Counted from the first letter of the stretch, positions 15,904-24,548 are shown. The stretch is DNA of 38,562 bases from DATAQC01 sp046263055 (GCA_046263055.1 JBHELO010000058.1:1-38562), one strand, 5' to 3'. Notes: generated by a model from the sequence alone, not told the origin. Numbers and translations: made by a program.

Positions 15904-16181
15904 GTTCCCTCCCGACCGGGGTCTCACGTACACGCTGCCACGCCCGGCCTTGCGAGGCGAGGGCGATGCCGAGCGGGCATTCGGGGAGCAGGCGCTCGGG
16001 ATCGAACCCTTCAGGCCGCTCCTCCGCGATCATGTGCTCTGCCTGTCGTTCGCGACGGTCGGTGAGCTGTGGGCTTGTGCAGAGAATGCGCGGGAGAGCT
16101 GTGGAAAGGCCCTTTGACCAGCGATGAGGACGTCCCGAGTTCCGGAGACTTCGGTGGCGGGCCGTGGTCTCTGGCGGCTGG
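15904..16181. other. Spacer between two minus-strand genes
   Basis: This 278-base stretch lies downstream of the tyrosine autokinase and upstream of the BTAD regulator, so it should hold the regulator's promoter. I see no clear hexamers. A minus-strand frame starting at an ATG near 16032 (IAEERPEGFDPERLLPECPL) has protein-like composition but no recognisable family, and I do not call it a gene. Confidence 0.35.
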
Positions 16182-17798
16182 CTACCGGCGCCGGGCGGGA
16201 GCCGGGCGCGCCGGGCGGGCGGCCGGCCCCCGGTGGGCCGGCCGCCCGCCGTTGCCGGCGCCCCCGTCGGGCACCTCCTCGCCCGTGCCTGCGGCCTGGT
16301 AGTAGCCGTAGCTGTCGCCGTACGCGCTCTCGTCGCTGACGCCGTTGAGCACCGTGCCCGCCAAGGGGGCGTGGACCTGGAGGAGCAGCTCCACCGCCCG
16401 GCTGGCGTCCTTGCGGGTGGTGGCACCGGCCACGGTGACGAGGAGGGTGGCGTCCACATGCCTCGACAAGACGAGGGCGTCGGTGACCGGGAGCACGGGC
16501 GGGGAGTCCACGAGCACGATGTCCGCCTGGGTGACCAACGACGCCAGGACGTCCACCGTGCTCCGGGACGACAACAGCTCGGAGGGGTTCGGGGGCAGCG
16601 GCCCCGACGCCAGGAGCGACAGTCGGGGCACGCCGGGCACCGGCTGGAGGGCGACCGTCAGCGGTGCCTTGCCGAGCAGCACCGAGATGAAGCCGGTGGT
16701 GTTGGAGAGGCCGAAGAACTCGTGGACGCGGGGCCGGCGCAGGTCGCAGCACACGACGATGACCCGCTGGCCGGACCGGGCCAGGGCCACTGCGAGGTTG
16801 ACGAGGGTGGTGGTCTTGCCCTCCTGGGCGTTGGGGCTCGTGACCTGGAGGATGCGGAGGGGGTGGTCGAGGGAGAGGAACTGCACGCCCGTGCGCAGGG
16901 TGCGATAGGCCTCGGCGGTCGGCCCCTGGGGGTCGGTGAGGGACACCAGCACCGGCGTCTCCGAGTCCCTCCACCCCGCCACCGCGGGGATGAGCCCCAC
17001 CACCGGGACGTGGGGGGCGATGCGGCTCAGGTCCTCCTTGGTCTTGACCGAGTCGTCGAGGTACTCGACGAGGAAGGCGAGCCCGGTGCCGAGGAACAGG
17101 CCGATGGCAGCGGCGAGCAGGCCGCTGCGCAGCGGCCGAGGGCTGAACGGCGTGGTGGGCACGTTGGCCTGGGAGACGAGCTGGGCGCCGCCGCTGTTCA
17201 GGGCGGCGTCCACCTGGAGCTGGTCGAGCTTCTCCTTGAACGTGCTCTGCTGGGAGACGAGGGCGTCCTTCGACGCACCCGCCGGGAGGCCGTCGACCTG
17301 CTTCTGGAGGTCGTCGATCTTGCCCGATATCTGGGCGGCGGCGGCCAGCACGTCGTCGACGGCCTGCTTGCGCCGGAAGTCGATGTAGGCCCTGGCATAG
17401 GCGTCGGCCACGCTGGCGGCGCGCTTCGGGAGCGTGCTGACGGCACGGATGCCGACCACGTCGGTCTGCCCAACGGTCTGGGCCGACACGTCGGGAGCGG
17501 TGCCGAGCTGGCGGCGGACGGCGTCGCGCACCGGCTGGCTCTCGAGGATCTGGATCTCCGTCTGGGCCGTGCGGCTGGGGTCGGCGCGCTGGCCGGTGTC
17601 GGGGTTGAACAGCGAGTCGGTGCTCCGGGGTTGGAGGAGGACCTTGGACGTCGCCGCGTAGCGCGGCGTCTGCAACCACGAGGCGACCACCGCCACCCCG
17701 GCCACGACCAGCACGCACAGGGCGATCACCGCCCGACGCCGTTGGAACACACGGAGGAAGTCGCGGAGCTCAAGCTCCGAGGTCGACTCCTCAGCCAT
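16182..17798 (-). CDS. Wzz-type polysaccharide copolymerase with BY-kinase domain
   Basis: A 538-residue chain-length regulator and bacterial tyrosine autokinase. The Wzz domain runs between TM1 (about 24-43) and TM2 (about 226-245), with a coiled-coil external part between. The cytoplasmic kinase has Walker A SPNAQEGKTTT (K328), Walker A' VVCCDLRRP (D352) and Walker B IVLVDSPP (D431). The C-terminus carries a short Tyr cluster (Y493, Y497, Y499, Y500), the usual autophosphorylation site. The tail after 505 is Gly/Arg/Pro/Ala-rich and overlaps a strong DNA hairpin. ATG 17798 has no SD but a TAGGAT seven bases upstream, suggesting a leaderless mRNA. It is divergent from the glycan biosynthesis genes and should control polymerisation and export of their product. 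Confidence 0.92.
   Translation of the reverse strand: MAEESTSELELRDFLRVFQRRRAVIALCVLVVAGVAVVASWLQTPRYAATSKVLLQPRSTDSLFNPDTGQRADPSRTAQTEIQILESQPVRDAVRRQLGTAPDVSAQTVGQTDVVGIRAVSTLPKRAASVADAYARAYIDFRRKQAVDDVLAAAAQISGKIDDLQKQVDGLPAGASKDALVSQQSTFKEKLDQLQVDAALNSGGAQLVSQANVPTTPFSPRPLRSGLLAAAIGLFLGTGLAFLVEYLDDSVKTKEDLSRIAPHVPVVGLIPAVAGWRDSETPVLVSLTDPQGPTAEAYRTLRTGVQFLSLDHPLRILQVTSPNAQEGKTTTLVNLAVALARSGQRVIVVCCDLRRPRVHEFFGLSNTTGFISVLLGKAPLTVALQPVPGVPRLSLLASGPLPPNPSELLSSRSTVDVLASLVTQADIVLVDSPPVLPVTDALVLSRHVDATLLVTVAGATTRKDASRAVELLLQVHAPLAGTVLNGVSDESAYGDSYGYYQAAGTGEEVPDGGAGNGGRPAHRGPAARPARPAPARRR
16214..16250 (-). terminator. 16-bp perfect GC hairpin inside the kinase 3' end
   Basis: GGCGGGCGGCCGGCCC at 16214-16229 pairs perfectly with 16235-16250 around a 5-base loop. 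It encodes residues about 517-529 of the kinase, a few dozen bases before its stop. It may act as a terminator embedded in the gene or as an mRNA 3' stabiliser. There is no T tract. Confidence 0.45.
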
Positions 17799-17805
17799 CC
17801 GCCAA

Positions 17806-17811
17806 ATCCTA
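17806..17811 (-). promoter_or_regulatory. -10 element TAGGAT for a leaderless kinase transcript
   Basis: TAGGAT (minus strand) ends 7 bases before the kinase ATG, which places the transcription start at or next to the A of the start codon. There is no SD in between. This is the known arrangement of actinobacterial leaderless genes. No convincing -35 is visible. Confidence 0.5.
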
Positions 17812-17869
17812 TCGCCGGGTCGGCGACGGTCGGCGGCAGGCGTCCGTCTGGCCCGCCGTCGGTGGCCGG

Positions 17870-17875
17870 TATGCT
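17870..17875 (+). promoter_or_regulatory. Candidate -10 (TATGCT) for the glycan operon
   Basis: TATGCT on the plus strand lies 94 bases upstream of the epimerase start, inside the 171-base divergent spacer (17799-17969). It fits the TANNNT consensus; no clear -35 is visible. It would begin the long operon running to 24458. Confidence 0.35.
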
Positions 17876-17969
17876 CCCGGAGGCTGGAGACGGCCGGGGA
17901 CCCGCAAGGGCATCGTGAGGCAGCCACCTGGAGGGAGCGGGTCTCCCAGGACGGCGGAGGAGCCTGCTC

Positions 17970-18974
17970 ATGACCAGGATTGCCATCCTTGGAGCATCGG
18001 GGTTCCTCGGGTCGGCGGTCTCGGACTGGGCGGGTCGGCTGGGAGCCGACGCCGAGCCCCTCCGGGCGCCTCGGCTCGGTCCCAGCTCGGTACACCCGAT
18101 CGTCGAGGCGTCCGACAGGTGGTGCCGTGCCGAGCCGGCGGCGTTCGCCGAGCTGAGCCGCCGCCTGGCCCCCTTCGACACCGTCGTCAACGCATCGGGC
18201 ATCGCCGACCCGGGGAGCACCGACCGGGCCGGCCTTTTCGCGGCCGACGCCATCCAGCCCGTGGTCGTGGCGCGCGCCGCGGCCGCCGCCGGGGTGCGCC
18301 GTCTGGTCCACGTGAGCACGGCGGCCGTCCAGGGGCGGCGGGAACCTCTCGACGAGACGCCGGCCTGGTCGCCGCTGTCGCCCTACGCCGAGGCCAAGGC
18401 CGAGGCCGAGCGCCTGCTCCTGGTCGACCACCATGGGCGGCTGCCCCCGGAGGTCGTCGTGTACCGCCCCACGTCGGTGCACGGTGCGGGGCGGGCCGTG
18501 ACCGCCAACCTCGCCCGTCTGGCGGCCGGGCTCCCCGTCGTGGCCGTGTGCGGCTCGGGAGCCCATCCGGTGCCGGTGGCGCTGGTGGACAACGTGGCCG
18601 CCGGCATCGTGTTCGCGGCCACTGCCCCGGCCCTGCCCCGGCTCGTCCTCCAGCCGTGGGAAGGCCTCACCGCCCGCCGCCTCCTGGAGCTCTTCGGTGC
18701 CACGCGGTTCCTCCGCCTGCCCGAGGCGGTGGCCCGTCCCGCCATCGGCGTGGCCGCCCGCTGCGTGCGGTGCTCGCCGCCGGCGTCGGCCCGGCTGCGC
18801 CGCCTGGAGCTGGTCCTGCGGGGCCAGGCGGTGCGCGCCGGGCACCTGGCCGACCTCGGGTTCCGGCCTCCGGTGGGGTTCGAGGGCTGGGAGCGGCTGG
18901 CCGACGAGGAGCGCCGCCGGCGCCGCGGCACTCCCCGGTTCGCCTCCCACGTCACGGCCCGCCTCTCCACGTGA
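17970..18974 (+). CDS. NAD(P)-dependent nucleotide-sugar epimerase/dehydratase (extended SDR)
   Basis: A 334-residue extended SDR. The N-terminal Rossmann motif GASGFLG is at residues 8-14. The active-site Ser/Thr is in VHVSTAAV (S116-T117), and the YxxxK pair is Y139-K143 in SPYAEAKAEAE. The family modifies NDP-sugars (epimerisation, dehydration or 4-keto reduction); the exact product cannot be read from sequence. The ATG at 17970 follows GGAGGAG about 9 bases upstream. It is the first gene of the plus-strand glycan operon and probably supplies an activated sugar. The C-terminal third is Arg-rich and less conserved. Confidence 0.85.
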   Translation: MTRIAILGASGFLGSAVSDWAGRLGADAEPLRAPRLGPSSVHPIVEASDRWCRAEPAAFAELSRRLAPFDTVVNASGIADPGSTDRAGLFAADAIQPVVVARAAAAAGVRRLVHVSTAAVQGRREPLDETPAWSPLSPYAEAKAEAERLLLVDHHGRLPPEVVVYRPTSVHGAGRAVTANLARLAAGLPVVAVCGSGAHPVPVALVDNVAAGIVFAATAPALPRLVLQPWEGLTARRLLELFGATRFLRLPEAVARPAIGVAARCVRCSPPASARLRRLELVLRGQAVRAGHLADLGFRPPVGFEGWERLADEERRRRRGTPRFASHVTARLST

Positions 18975-18999
18975 CCGCCCCCCGCCTGCGGTCCCGGCC

Positions 19000-19998
19000 G
19001 TGACGGCGGTGCTGCTCGACGCCCGCCTGGCCATCCGGGGCCTCGGCATCGCCACCTACGTGGACCGGTTGGTGGACGCGTTCTCGGCCGACGGTCGCCC
19101 GCCGCCCCGGCTCTGGCGGGGGACGGGCGCGTGGGGGCCGGCCGGTCTGGCGTCCACCGCGACACGGTCGGGCCTGTTCGACGTCTCCCCCCGCCTCGAC
19201 CCCCGCACCCGGCGCTACGACGTCGTGCACTTCGCCTCCAACCTGGGACCCTTGTGCCCGGGGCGCAACAGCGTGGTGACGGTCTACGACCTCATGCGGT
19301 GGCGGGGGAGCCGCCGCCGCGACCGCCTGCCCCGCGCCCTGTTCGAGCGGGCACTGGCCGGCGCCGGACGGGTCGTGGCCATCAGCGACCGCACCCGCGC
19401 CGACGTAGAGGCGGCCGTCCCCGCCCTGGCCGGGCAGGTGGACGTGATCGCCCCCGGGATGCGCCTGCTTCCCGCGCCGTCGGGACCCCGCCGCCACCTC
19501 TTGGCGTTCGGCGGCGCGTCCGACCCCCGCAAGCGCACCGCCCTCACGGTGGACGTGTACCGGGCCTACCGGGCCGCCACCGCCGAGCCCCTGCCCCTGG
19601 TCGTGCTGGCCCGGGCCGGCCTGACGCCCGACCTGCGCCGGGAGCTGGCGGCGTTGGGGGCGCGGGTCGTCCCGTCGGCCCCGGCGCCCGAGGTGGATGC
19701 CCTCATGGCCTCGGCGGCCGCCGTGCTGTACTCCACCCTCGAGGAGGGCTTCGGCCTGCCCATCCTCGAAGCCGCCGAGGTGGGCACGCCGGTCGTGATG
19801 GACGCCCGGGCGCGGGTGGCCACCGAGGTCGTCGGGCGCCACTGCTTCTTGGTGGACGGGCCGACGGTGGAGGACTGGGTGGCCACCCTGGGCCGGGCGT
19901 TGGCCAGCGGCCCCGTGGACCACGCCCTCGACCTCCCCGGCTGGCCGGCAGCGGCCAGGCGCTACCGCGAGCTCTACGAGGAGGTGGCGGGGGCGTGA
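19000..19998 (+). CDS. Glycosyltransferase, GT4-like
   Basis: A 332-residue GT-B fold glycosyltransferase. The N-terminal domain includes LDARLAIRGLGIATYVDRLV and VVTVYDLMRWRG; the C-terminal domain has a LLAFGGASDPRKR donor-site segment and the E-x7-E type motif LEEGFGLPILEAAEVGTPVV of GT4 enzymes. I chose the GTG at 19000 because protein-like sequence starts there (VTAVLLDARLAIRG) and it is 25 bases after the epimerase stop; the longer open frame upstream overlaps the epimerase. It should add one sugar to the lipid-linked repeat unit at the inner membrane face. Confidence 0.88.
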   Translation: MTAVLLDARLAIRGLGIATYVDRLVDAFSADGRPPPRLWRGTGAWGPAGLASTATRSGLFDVSPRLDPRTRRYDVVHFASNLGPLCPGRNSVVTVYDLMRWRGSRRRDRLPRALFERALAGAGRVVAISDRTRADVEAAVPALAGQVDVIAPGMRLLPAPSGPRRHLLAFGGASDPRKRTALTVDVYRAYRAATAEPLPLVVLARAGLTPDLRRELAALGARVVPSAPAPEVDALMASAAAVLYSTLEEGFGLPILEAAEVGTPVVMDARARVATEVVGRHCFLVDGPTVEDWVATLGRALASGPVDHALDLPGWPAAARRYRELYEEVAGA

Positions 19999-20999
19999 GC
20001 GGGCCGTCGCCCACCGCCCGGGGACGGGTGACCTCGCTGTTCGCCCGGGCCGGCATGGCCGTCCCCGGCCGGGCCGGGCTGGAGCGCCTCCTGGACCGCA
20101 ACCCGCGGCCCCGCCCGTCGCCGCCCCTGCCGCCGGGTGCCGAAGAGGTCCTGCGGCCCGACCACCCGCGCCTGGCCGAGCTGGCGGCGCGCTACCAGGG
20201 CCATCCCGCCGCCCAGGGGTCGCTGTGGAGCGCCGGCTACGCCCGCACCGTCCGCCTGCCGGCGTTCCGGGCCGACAACGCCTACGTGTGGCAACGCCGG
20301 GGCCACGCCTGTGCTGCGGCCTACGCGCTGACCACGTTCTACGTCCGCCAGCACGACCGCCTGGGCCTCCTCGGCCGCCTGGACGAGGACGGCCTGTTCG
20401 GGGCCGACAGCTTCGACGTCGACGGCGCGGTGGTGAGCCGGGACCTCCTCGACTCGGTCCTCCAGCTGACCTTCGTCGACGAGCTCCTCGGCCTGTCGTC
20501 CCTCCCGTCACCCGTCGTCGTGGACGTGGGGGCCGGCTACGGGCGCCTCGGGCACCGGGCGACCGCCGCCTTCGCCGGCCTCCGCTGGATGTGCACCGAT
20601 GCGGTGGCGGTGTCGACGTTCCTGAGCGAGTACTACCTGGCGTTCCGAGGCGCCGAGCGCGCCCCCGTGGTTGCACTCGACGGAATCGGCGCCGCCCTGG
20701 CCGCCGCCGGCCCACTGACGGCGGCCGTGAACGTGCACAGCTTCGAGGAGTGCCCCCAGGCCGCCACCCGCTGGTGGCTGAGGCTCCTGGCCGACACCGA
20801 GGTGCCGGCGCTGGTCGTGGTGGCCAACGGCAGCACCCTGGTCTCGCGTGAGCGGTCCGGTGCCCGCCTGCCCCTGGCGCCCGAGCTGGCCGCTGTCGGG
20901 TACCGCCTGGAGGCGTCGCGGCCCAAGTTCGCCCACTCCGAGGCCGTCCAGCGAGCCGGGTTGTTCCCCGCCCACCACTTCCTCTTCGCCCGGCGGTGA
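19995..20999 (+). CDS. Putative sugar O-methyltransferase
   Basis: A 334-residue protein starting with a GTG that overlaps the stop of the preceding glycosyltransferase (GTGA). The SAM-binding motif I is VVVDVGAGYGRLGH, and the flanking sequence (FVDELLGL upstream, FLSEYYLAFRG downstream, LVVVANGSTL near the C-terminus) resembles the putative sugar O-methyltransferase family found in polysaccharide clusters. The N-terminus is basic, without a signal peptide. It probably methylates a sugar of the exported glycan; position and acceptor are unknown. Confidence 0.82.
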   Translation: MSGPSPTARGRVTSLFARAGMAVPGRAGLERLLDRNPRPRPSPPLPPGAEEVLRPDHPRLAELAARYQGHPAAQGSLWSAGYARTVRLPAFRADNAYVWQRRGHACAAAYALTTFYVRQHDRLGLLGRLDEDGLFGADSFDVDGAVVSRDLLDSVLQLTFVDELLGLSSLPSPVVVDVGAGYGRLGHRATAAFAGLRWMCTDAVAVSTFLSEYYLAFRGAERAPVVALDGIGAALAAAGPLTAAVNVHSFEECPQAATRWWLRLLADTEVPALVVVANGSTLVSRERSGARLPLAPELAAVGYRLEASRPKFAHSEAVQRAGLFPAHHFLFARR

Positions 21000-22141
21000 C
21001 GGCGGCTGCCGCATCGGGCGCCGCCGCCGACCCGCCGGCCGGTGGCCGTCGCCGCCTCCTGGTGGTGTCCCCCCGCCCCCCGCGCCCCGACGGCCAGGGC
21101 GACCAGCGCCGGGCGGCCGTCATCGTCGCCGCCCTGGCACCTGAATGGGACGTGTCCACCGTCTCCTGGCTGCCCGACGTGGAGACCGCCGGCTGGCGCC
21201 GGTGGGTCGACCGTCCGGCCGCCCTGGCCCGAGCCCTGGTGCTGTGGGCCCGCAGTCCGCTCCAGGTGGCCTACGTGCAGGCCCGGCTCCCGAGGCGCCT
21301 GGCCCGGGAGATCTCGGGTGACGGCCACGATCAGGTCGTCTTCGTCACCACCCGCGCGCTGCCGCCGTCGGCCCCGCCCGGGTACGTGGTGGACTTCGTG
21401 GACGACCTCGGCGGGGCAGCGCTGCGGCGGGCGTCGGTGACCGGGGGGCTGAGGGGTGCCTTCTGGCGATGGGAGGGCCGGCGCCTGCGGTCCCTCGACC
21501 GGCGGGCGGCGGCCAGGGCCAGCGTGGCCATCGCCTGCAGCGAGGCGGATGCCGCGGCGGTCTCACCGGCGGTCGCCGTCGTCCCCCTCGCCGCCGCCAC
21601 CGCCCCCCTGCCCGAGGAGGGCGACGACGTGGTGTTCTTCGGGAACCTCTTCTACGCGCCCAACCACGAAGCGGCCACGTGGATCTGCGACCACCTGGTG
21701 GCCCCGTTGCAGCGGCTAGGCGTCGGCCCCGGCCGCATCGTCCTCGCCGGCCGGCGGCCCCGTACGGCGCTGCGGGAACGGGCGGCGGCGGTGGGGGTGC
21801 GCCTGCGGGCCGACGTCGCCGACCTGTCCGACGTCCTGAGGGGCGCCGCCGTCGTCCTGGCCCCGATGGAGCTGGGGTCCGGTATCCAGAACAAGGTCCT
21901 CGACGCGGTGGGGGCGGGGCGGGCGTGCGTGCTCACGCCCCACGCCAACGCCGGCATCGGGCTGGTCGACGGCCACTCGGCGCTGGTCCGGGAGCGCCGG
22001 CCCGACGAGTTCGCGGCAGCCGTCGCCACCCTGGCCGGCGATGCCGGCCTGCGCCTTCGGCTGGCCCGGGAGGCCGGGCGCCAGCTCTCGCGGTTCCGGC
22101 CCGAGGCGGTGGCGGCAGCGTGGCGGGCGGCGCTCAGATGA
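20996..22141 (+). CDS. Glycosyltransferase of the PEP-CTERM/EpsH1 sugar transferase type
   Basis: A 381-residue GT-B glycosyltransferase starting with GTG inside the preceding stop (GTGA). The N-terminal RRRLLVVSPRPPRPDGQGDQ and the C-terminal MELGSGIQNKVLDAVGAGRA are diagnostic for the sugar-transferase group often named after EpsH1/PEP-CTERM systems; the middle has VVFFGNLFYAPNHEAATW, the start of the donor-binding domain. It presumably adds a second sugar to the repeat unit. Its stop overlaps the next start (ATGA). Confidence 0.87.
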   Translation: MTAAAASGAAADPPAGGRRRLLVVSPRPPRPDGQGDQRRAAVIVAALAPEWDVSTVSWLPDVETAGWRRWVDRPAALARALVLWARSPLQVAYVQARLPRRLAREISGDGHDQVVFVTTRALPPSAPPGYVVDFVDDLGGAALRRASVTGGLRGAFWRWEGRRLRSLDRRAAARASVAIACSEADAAAVSPAVAVVPLAAATAPLPEEGDDVVFFGNLFYAPNHEAATWICDHLVAPLQRLGVGPGRIVLAGRRPRTALRERAAAVGVRLRADVADLSDVLRGAAVVLAPMELGSGIQNKVLDAVGAGRACVLTPHANAGIGLVDGHSALVRERRPDEFAAAVATLAGDAGLRLRLAREAGRQLSRFRPEAVAAAWRAALR

Positions 22142-22992
22142 CGCCGGAAGGGGGGGCGGTAGGGTCGGGCATCGCCCCCGATGGCCCCGACTCCCTCTAC
22201 CTCGACCTCCTCAAGCGGGTGCTGTGCCGGTCCGGGTTCCCCGCCAGCTTCCGCATCCTGCCTGCCGGCCCCCAGCTCCGGCACCTGCCTCGACGGGCCC
22301 TCCAGGGCGCCCTCGCCACCCGCGGGCTCGAGCTCGTCCTGAAGCCGGACCCCGACCTTCGCCGCGACGGGCGGGACTGGCCGACCGACGCCGAGACCAT
22401 GATCGGCACCCTCCGACTCGACAACCTCCAGTCGTGCGTCACCAGCGTCCTCCGCGACGGCGTGCCCGGTGACCTCATGGAGACGGGCGTGTGGCGGGGC
22501 GGGGCGTCGATCTTCATGCGCGGCGTCCTCAAGGCCCACGGCGTCACCGACCGGGTGGTGTGGGCAGCCGACTCCTTCCAGGGCCTGCCCCGGCCCGAGG
22601 CCGAGCGCTTCGGCGACGACGCCGGCGACCGCTTCTGGGGCTACGGCGCCCTGGCCGTGAGCCTCGACGAGGTCAAGGCCAACTTCGCCCGCTACGGGCT
22701 GCTCGACGACCAGGTCCGCTTCCTGGCCGGCTGGTTCCGCGACACCCTGCCCGGGGCGCCGGTGGAGCGGCTGGCTGTCCTCCGCCTCGACGGCGACATG
22801 TACGAGTCCACCATCGTTGCCCTGGAGGCCCTGTACCCGAAGCTGTCGCCCGGGGGCTTCGTCATCGTCGACGACTACGGCGCGGTGCCGGCCTGTAAGT
22901 CGGCGGTGGAGGACTACCGGGCGGCGAGCGGCATCGACGACCCCATCGAGGAGATCGACTGGGGAGGCGTCTTCTGGCAGCGGTCGACCTAG
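22138..22992 (+). CDS. TylF/MycF-type O-methyltransferase
   Basis: A 284-residue SAM- and metal-dependent methyltransferase of the macrocin O-methyltransferase (TylF) family. Visible motifs are MIGTLRLDNLQSCV, ETGVWRGGASIFMRGVL (SAM loop), VWAADSFQGLPRP and the metal-binding LRLDGDMYESTIVALE with the following IVDDYGAVPACKSAV. TylF enzymes methylate sugar hydroxyls in antibiotics; homologues in polysaccharide loci decorate glycans. ATG 22138 overlaps the previous stop. With the methyltransferase at 19995 it gives the locus two predicted sugar methylations. Confidence 0.9.
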   Translation: MTPEGGAVGSGIAPDGPDSLYLDLLKRVLCRSGFPASFRILPAGPQLRHLPRRALQGALATRGLELVLKPDPDLRRDGRDWPTDAETMIGTLRLDNLQSCVTSVLRDGVPGDLMETGVWRGGASIFMRGVLKAHGVTDRVVWAADSFQGLPRPEAERFGDDAGDRFWGYGALAVSLDEVKANFARYGLLDDQVRFLAGWFRDTLPGAPVERLAVLRLDGDMYESTIVALEALYPKLSPGGFVIVDDYGAVPACKSAVEDYRAASGIDDPIEEIDWGGVFWQRST

Positions 22993-23093
22993 CCCCCGGC
23001 CCCGGTCGGCCGCCGCCCGGTCCGGCCACCGGCTCACCGCCGGCCCCCGCTGGGGGTCGATCCAGTCGCTCGGGGCGCCCGTACTCGGCCGGC

Positions 23094-24458
23094 GTGGCCG
23101 TGCGTTCGATGGGTGTCGCCGTCCTGCTCGCCGCCCTCGTGGGCGAGGCTCGGCGCGCCAGCCCGGGGGGCGTGGCCGCCAGCCTGGCCGGCCTCCTGCT
23201 GGTGGCCTTCCTCGACGGCCGCAACCCCCTGAGCCTGCGCAACTTCTTCCTCGTTTACACCGTCGGGCTGTTCTCGATCGGCGTGCCGTTGTTCGGGCTG
23301 CCCACCCGGCTGTACGCCGACATGGCCCTGTACTGCCTCATTTTCGTGGCCGGCTACGCGGCCGGGTCCCTGAGCCGCCCGGCCCCGCGACCGTCCGATC
23401 CCGCGCCGACGTCGCCGTCGGGGGCCTGGCTGCGGCGGGCCGAGGAGCTGCTGATCCTGCTGGTCGGCGCCCAGGTCCTCCTGCTGGCCTTCAACGTGTC
23501 CCACTACGGCGTCGGCGGCTTCTACAGCGGGCAGCCCCTCGTCGACCAGCTCAACACGTACGGCAAGGCCAGCGTGAGCGGCGGCCTCCTCCAGATCGTC
23601 AGCTTCTTCCTGCGGTACACCACGGTGGCGGTGGTCATCGTGTACGTCCAGCAGTGCCTGGTGAAGGGCGTGAAGCTGCGCTATCGCTACCTCGCCCTGC
23701 TGTTCGTCGTGCTGCCCATCCTGTCCCTCCAGCGCTCCGACGCCGTGCACGGGGCCGGGATCCTGCTCGTCATCAACGCCATCGAGCGCCGCTGGTCCCG
23801 CCGGCGGGCCCCGGCGGCCGCCCCCGTCGCCGACTCCACTGCCGCCCCCGTGCGGCCCCGTGCCCGGCGCGGCGTGGCCGTCGGCGCGGCGGTGATCGTC
23901 GCCTTCCTGGCCGCACTGGTCATCGGTGGGCTGCGCCAGGGTCGGCTCGGCCAGGACGACCCCTCGGCCTCGCTCCTGGCCAAGAGCGCGCCGCTGCTGC
24001 AGAGCGAGCTCACGCCCGTCCAGGCCTACAGCCAGATCAAGGACAACCAGGTCATCCTCCGCCGTACCCACGGCTCGACGGTGGTGTGGCCCCTGCTCCT
24101 GAAGGTGGTCCCCCGGGGGCTGTTCCCGGCCAAGCCGCTGAACTCCGCCGCCTATTTCATGACCACCGTGCGCCCGGCCGAGTTCGCCGCCGGGTATGCC
24201 GTGCCCCCCACCCTCTTCGGCGACGCCTACATCAACTTCGGGCTGGCCGGGGCGGTCGTGGCCTGCCTGCTGGTGGGCGTGGTCGCCGCCCGCCTGGACG
24301 TCGCCTACAAGGACGTGCGCCTCAGCCGGGTGCCGGCGTTCCTCATCGTCTACGCCAGCTTCTACGCCCTGTTGCGCAGCCCGCTGGCCGAGAGCCTGGC
24401 CGGCATCCTCCTGACCTGGGCGGCCTGGCGGCTCCTGCGGCGCCCCCTGTCTGTGTAG
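23094..24458 (+). CDS. Wzy-like O-antigen/oligosaccharide repeat polymerase
   Basis: A 454-residue polytopic membrane protein with about ten hydrophobic segments and a large central external loop (about 275-370) rich in charged and polar residues, the layout of Wzy-type polymerases. FLDGRNPLSLRNFFLVYTVG near the N-terminus and GDAYINFGLAGAVVACLLVG near the C-terminus resemble O-antigen polymerase family signatures. A basic Ala/Pro/Arg loop separates two halves at about 220-265. The start is uncertain: GTG 23094, GTG 23100 or ATG 23109, none with a clear SD. It lies 101 bases after the TylF gene and should polymerise the repeat units made by the upstream genes. I see no flippase in the window. 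Confidence 0.83.
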   Translation: MAVRSMGVAVLLAALVGEARRASPGGVAASLAGLLLVAFLDGRNPLSLRNFFLVYTVGLFSIGVPLFGLPTRLYADMALYCLIFVAGYAAGSLSRPAPRPSDPAPTSPSGAWLRRAEELLILLVGAQVLLLAFNVSHYGVGGFYSGQPLVDQLNTYGKASVSGGLLQIVSFFLRYTTVAVVIVYVQQCLVKGVKLRYRYLALLFVVLPILSLQRSDAVHGAGILLVINAIERRWSRRRAPAAAPVADSTAAPVRPRARRGVAVGAAVIVAFLAALVIGGLRQGRLGQDDPSASLLAKSAPLLQSELTPVQAYSQIKDNQVILRRTHGSTVVWPLLLKVVPRGLFPAKPLNSAAYFMTTVRPAEFAAGYAVPPTLFGDAYINFGLAGAVVACLLVGVVAARLDVAYKDVRLSRVPAFLIVYASFYALLRSPLAESLAGILLTWAAWRLLRRPLSV

Positions 24459-24493
24459 CACCGGCACCACTGGGTAGCATCGGCACCACTGGG
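24456..24493 (+). repeat. 19-bp tandem duplication across the polymerase stop codon
   Basis: Two adjacent 19-base units at 24456-24474 and 24475-24493 (TAGCACCGGCACCACTGGG) differ at one base. The TAG of the first unit is the polymerase stop codon. A partial CGGCACCG recurs just before the start at 24549. The array fills the start of the 90-base spacer ahead of the FtsH-like gene and may be a regulator site or a simple duplication. Confidence 0.7.
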
Positions 24494-24548
24494 CGTCCTG
24501 GCGAGGTCTGCGGACGACGAGCAGCGCTCCTTCGAGGAGGCGGCACCG

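Noticed and set aside
16164..17918. Plus-strand frame of about 584 codons opposite the tyrosine kinase
   Set aside because: It is antisense to the BY-kinase and has shadow-type composition.
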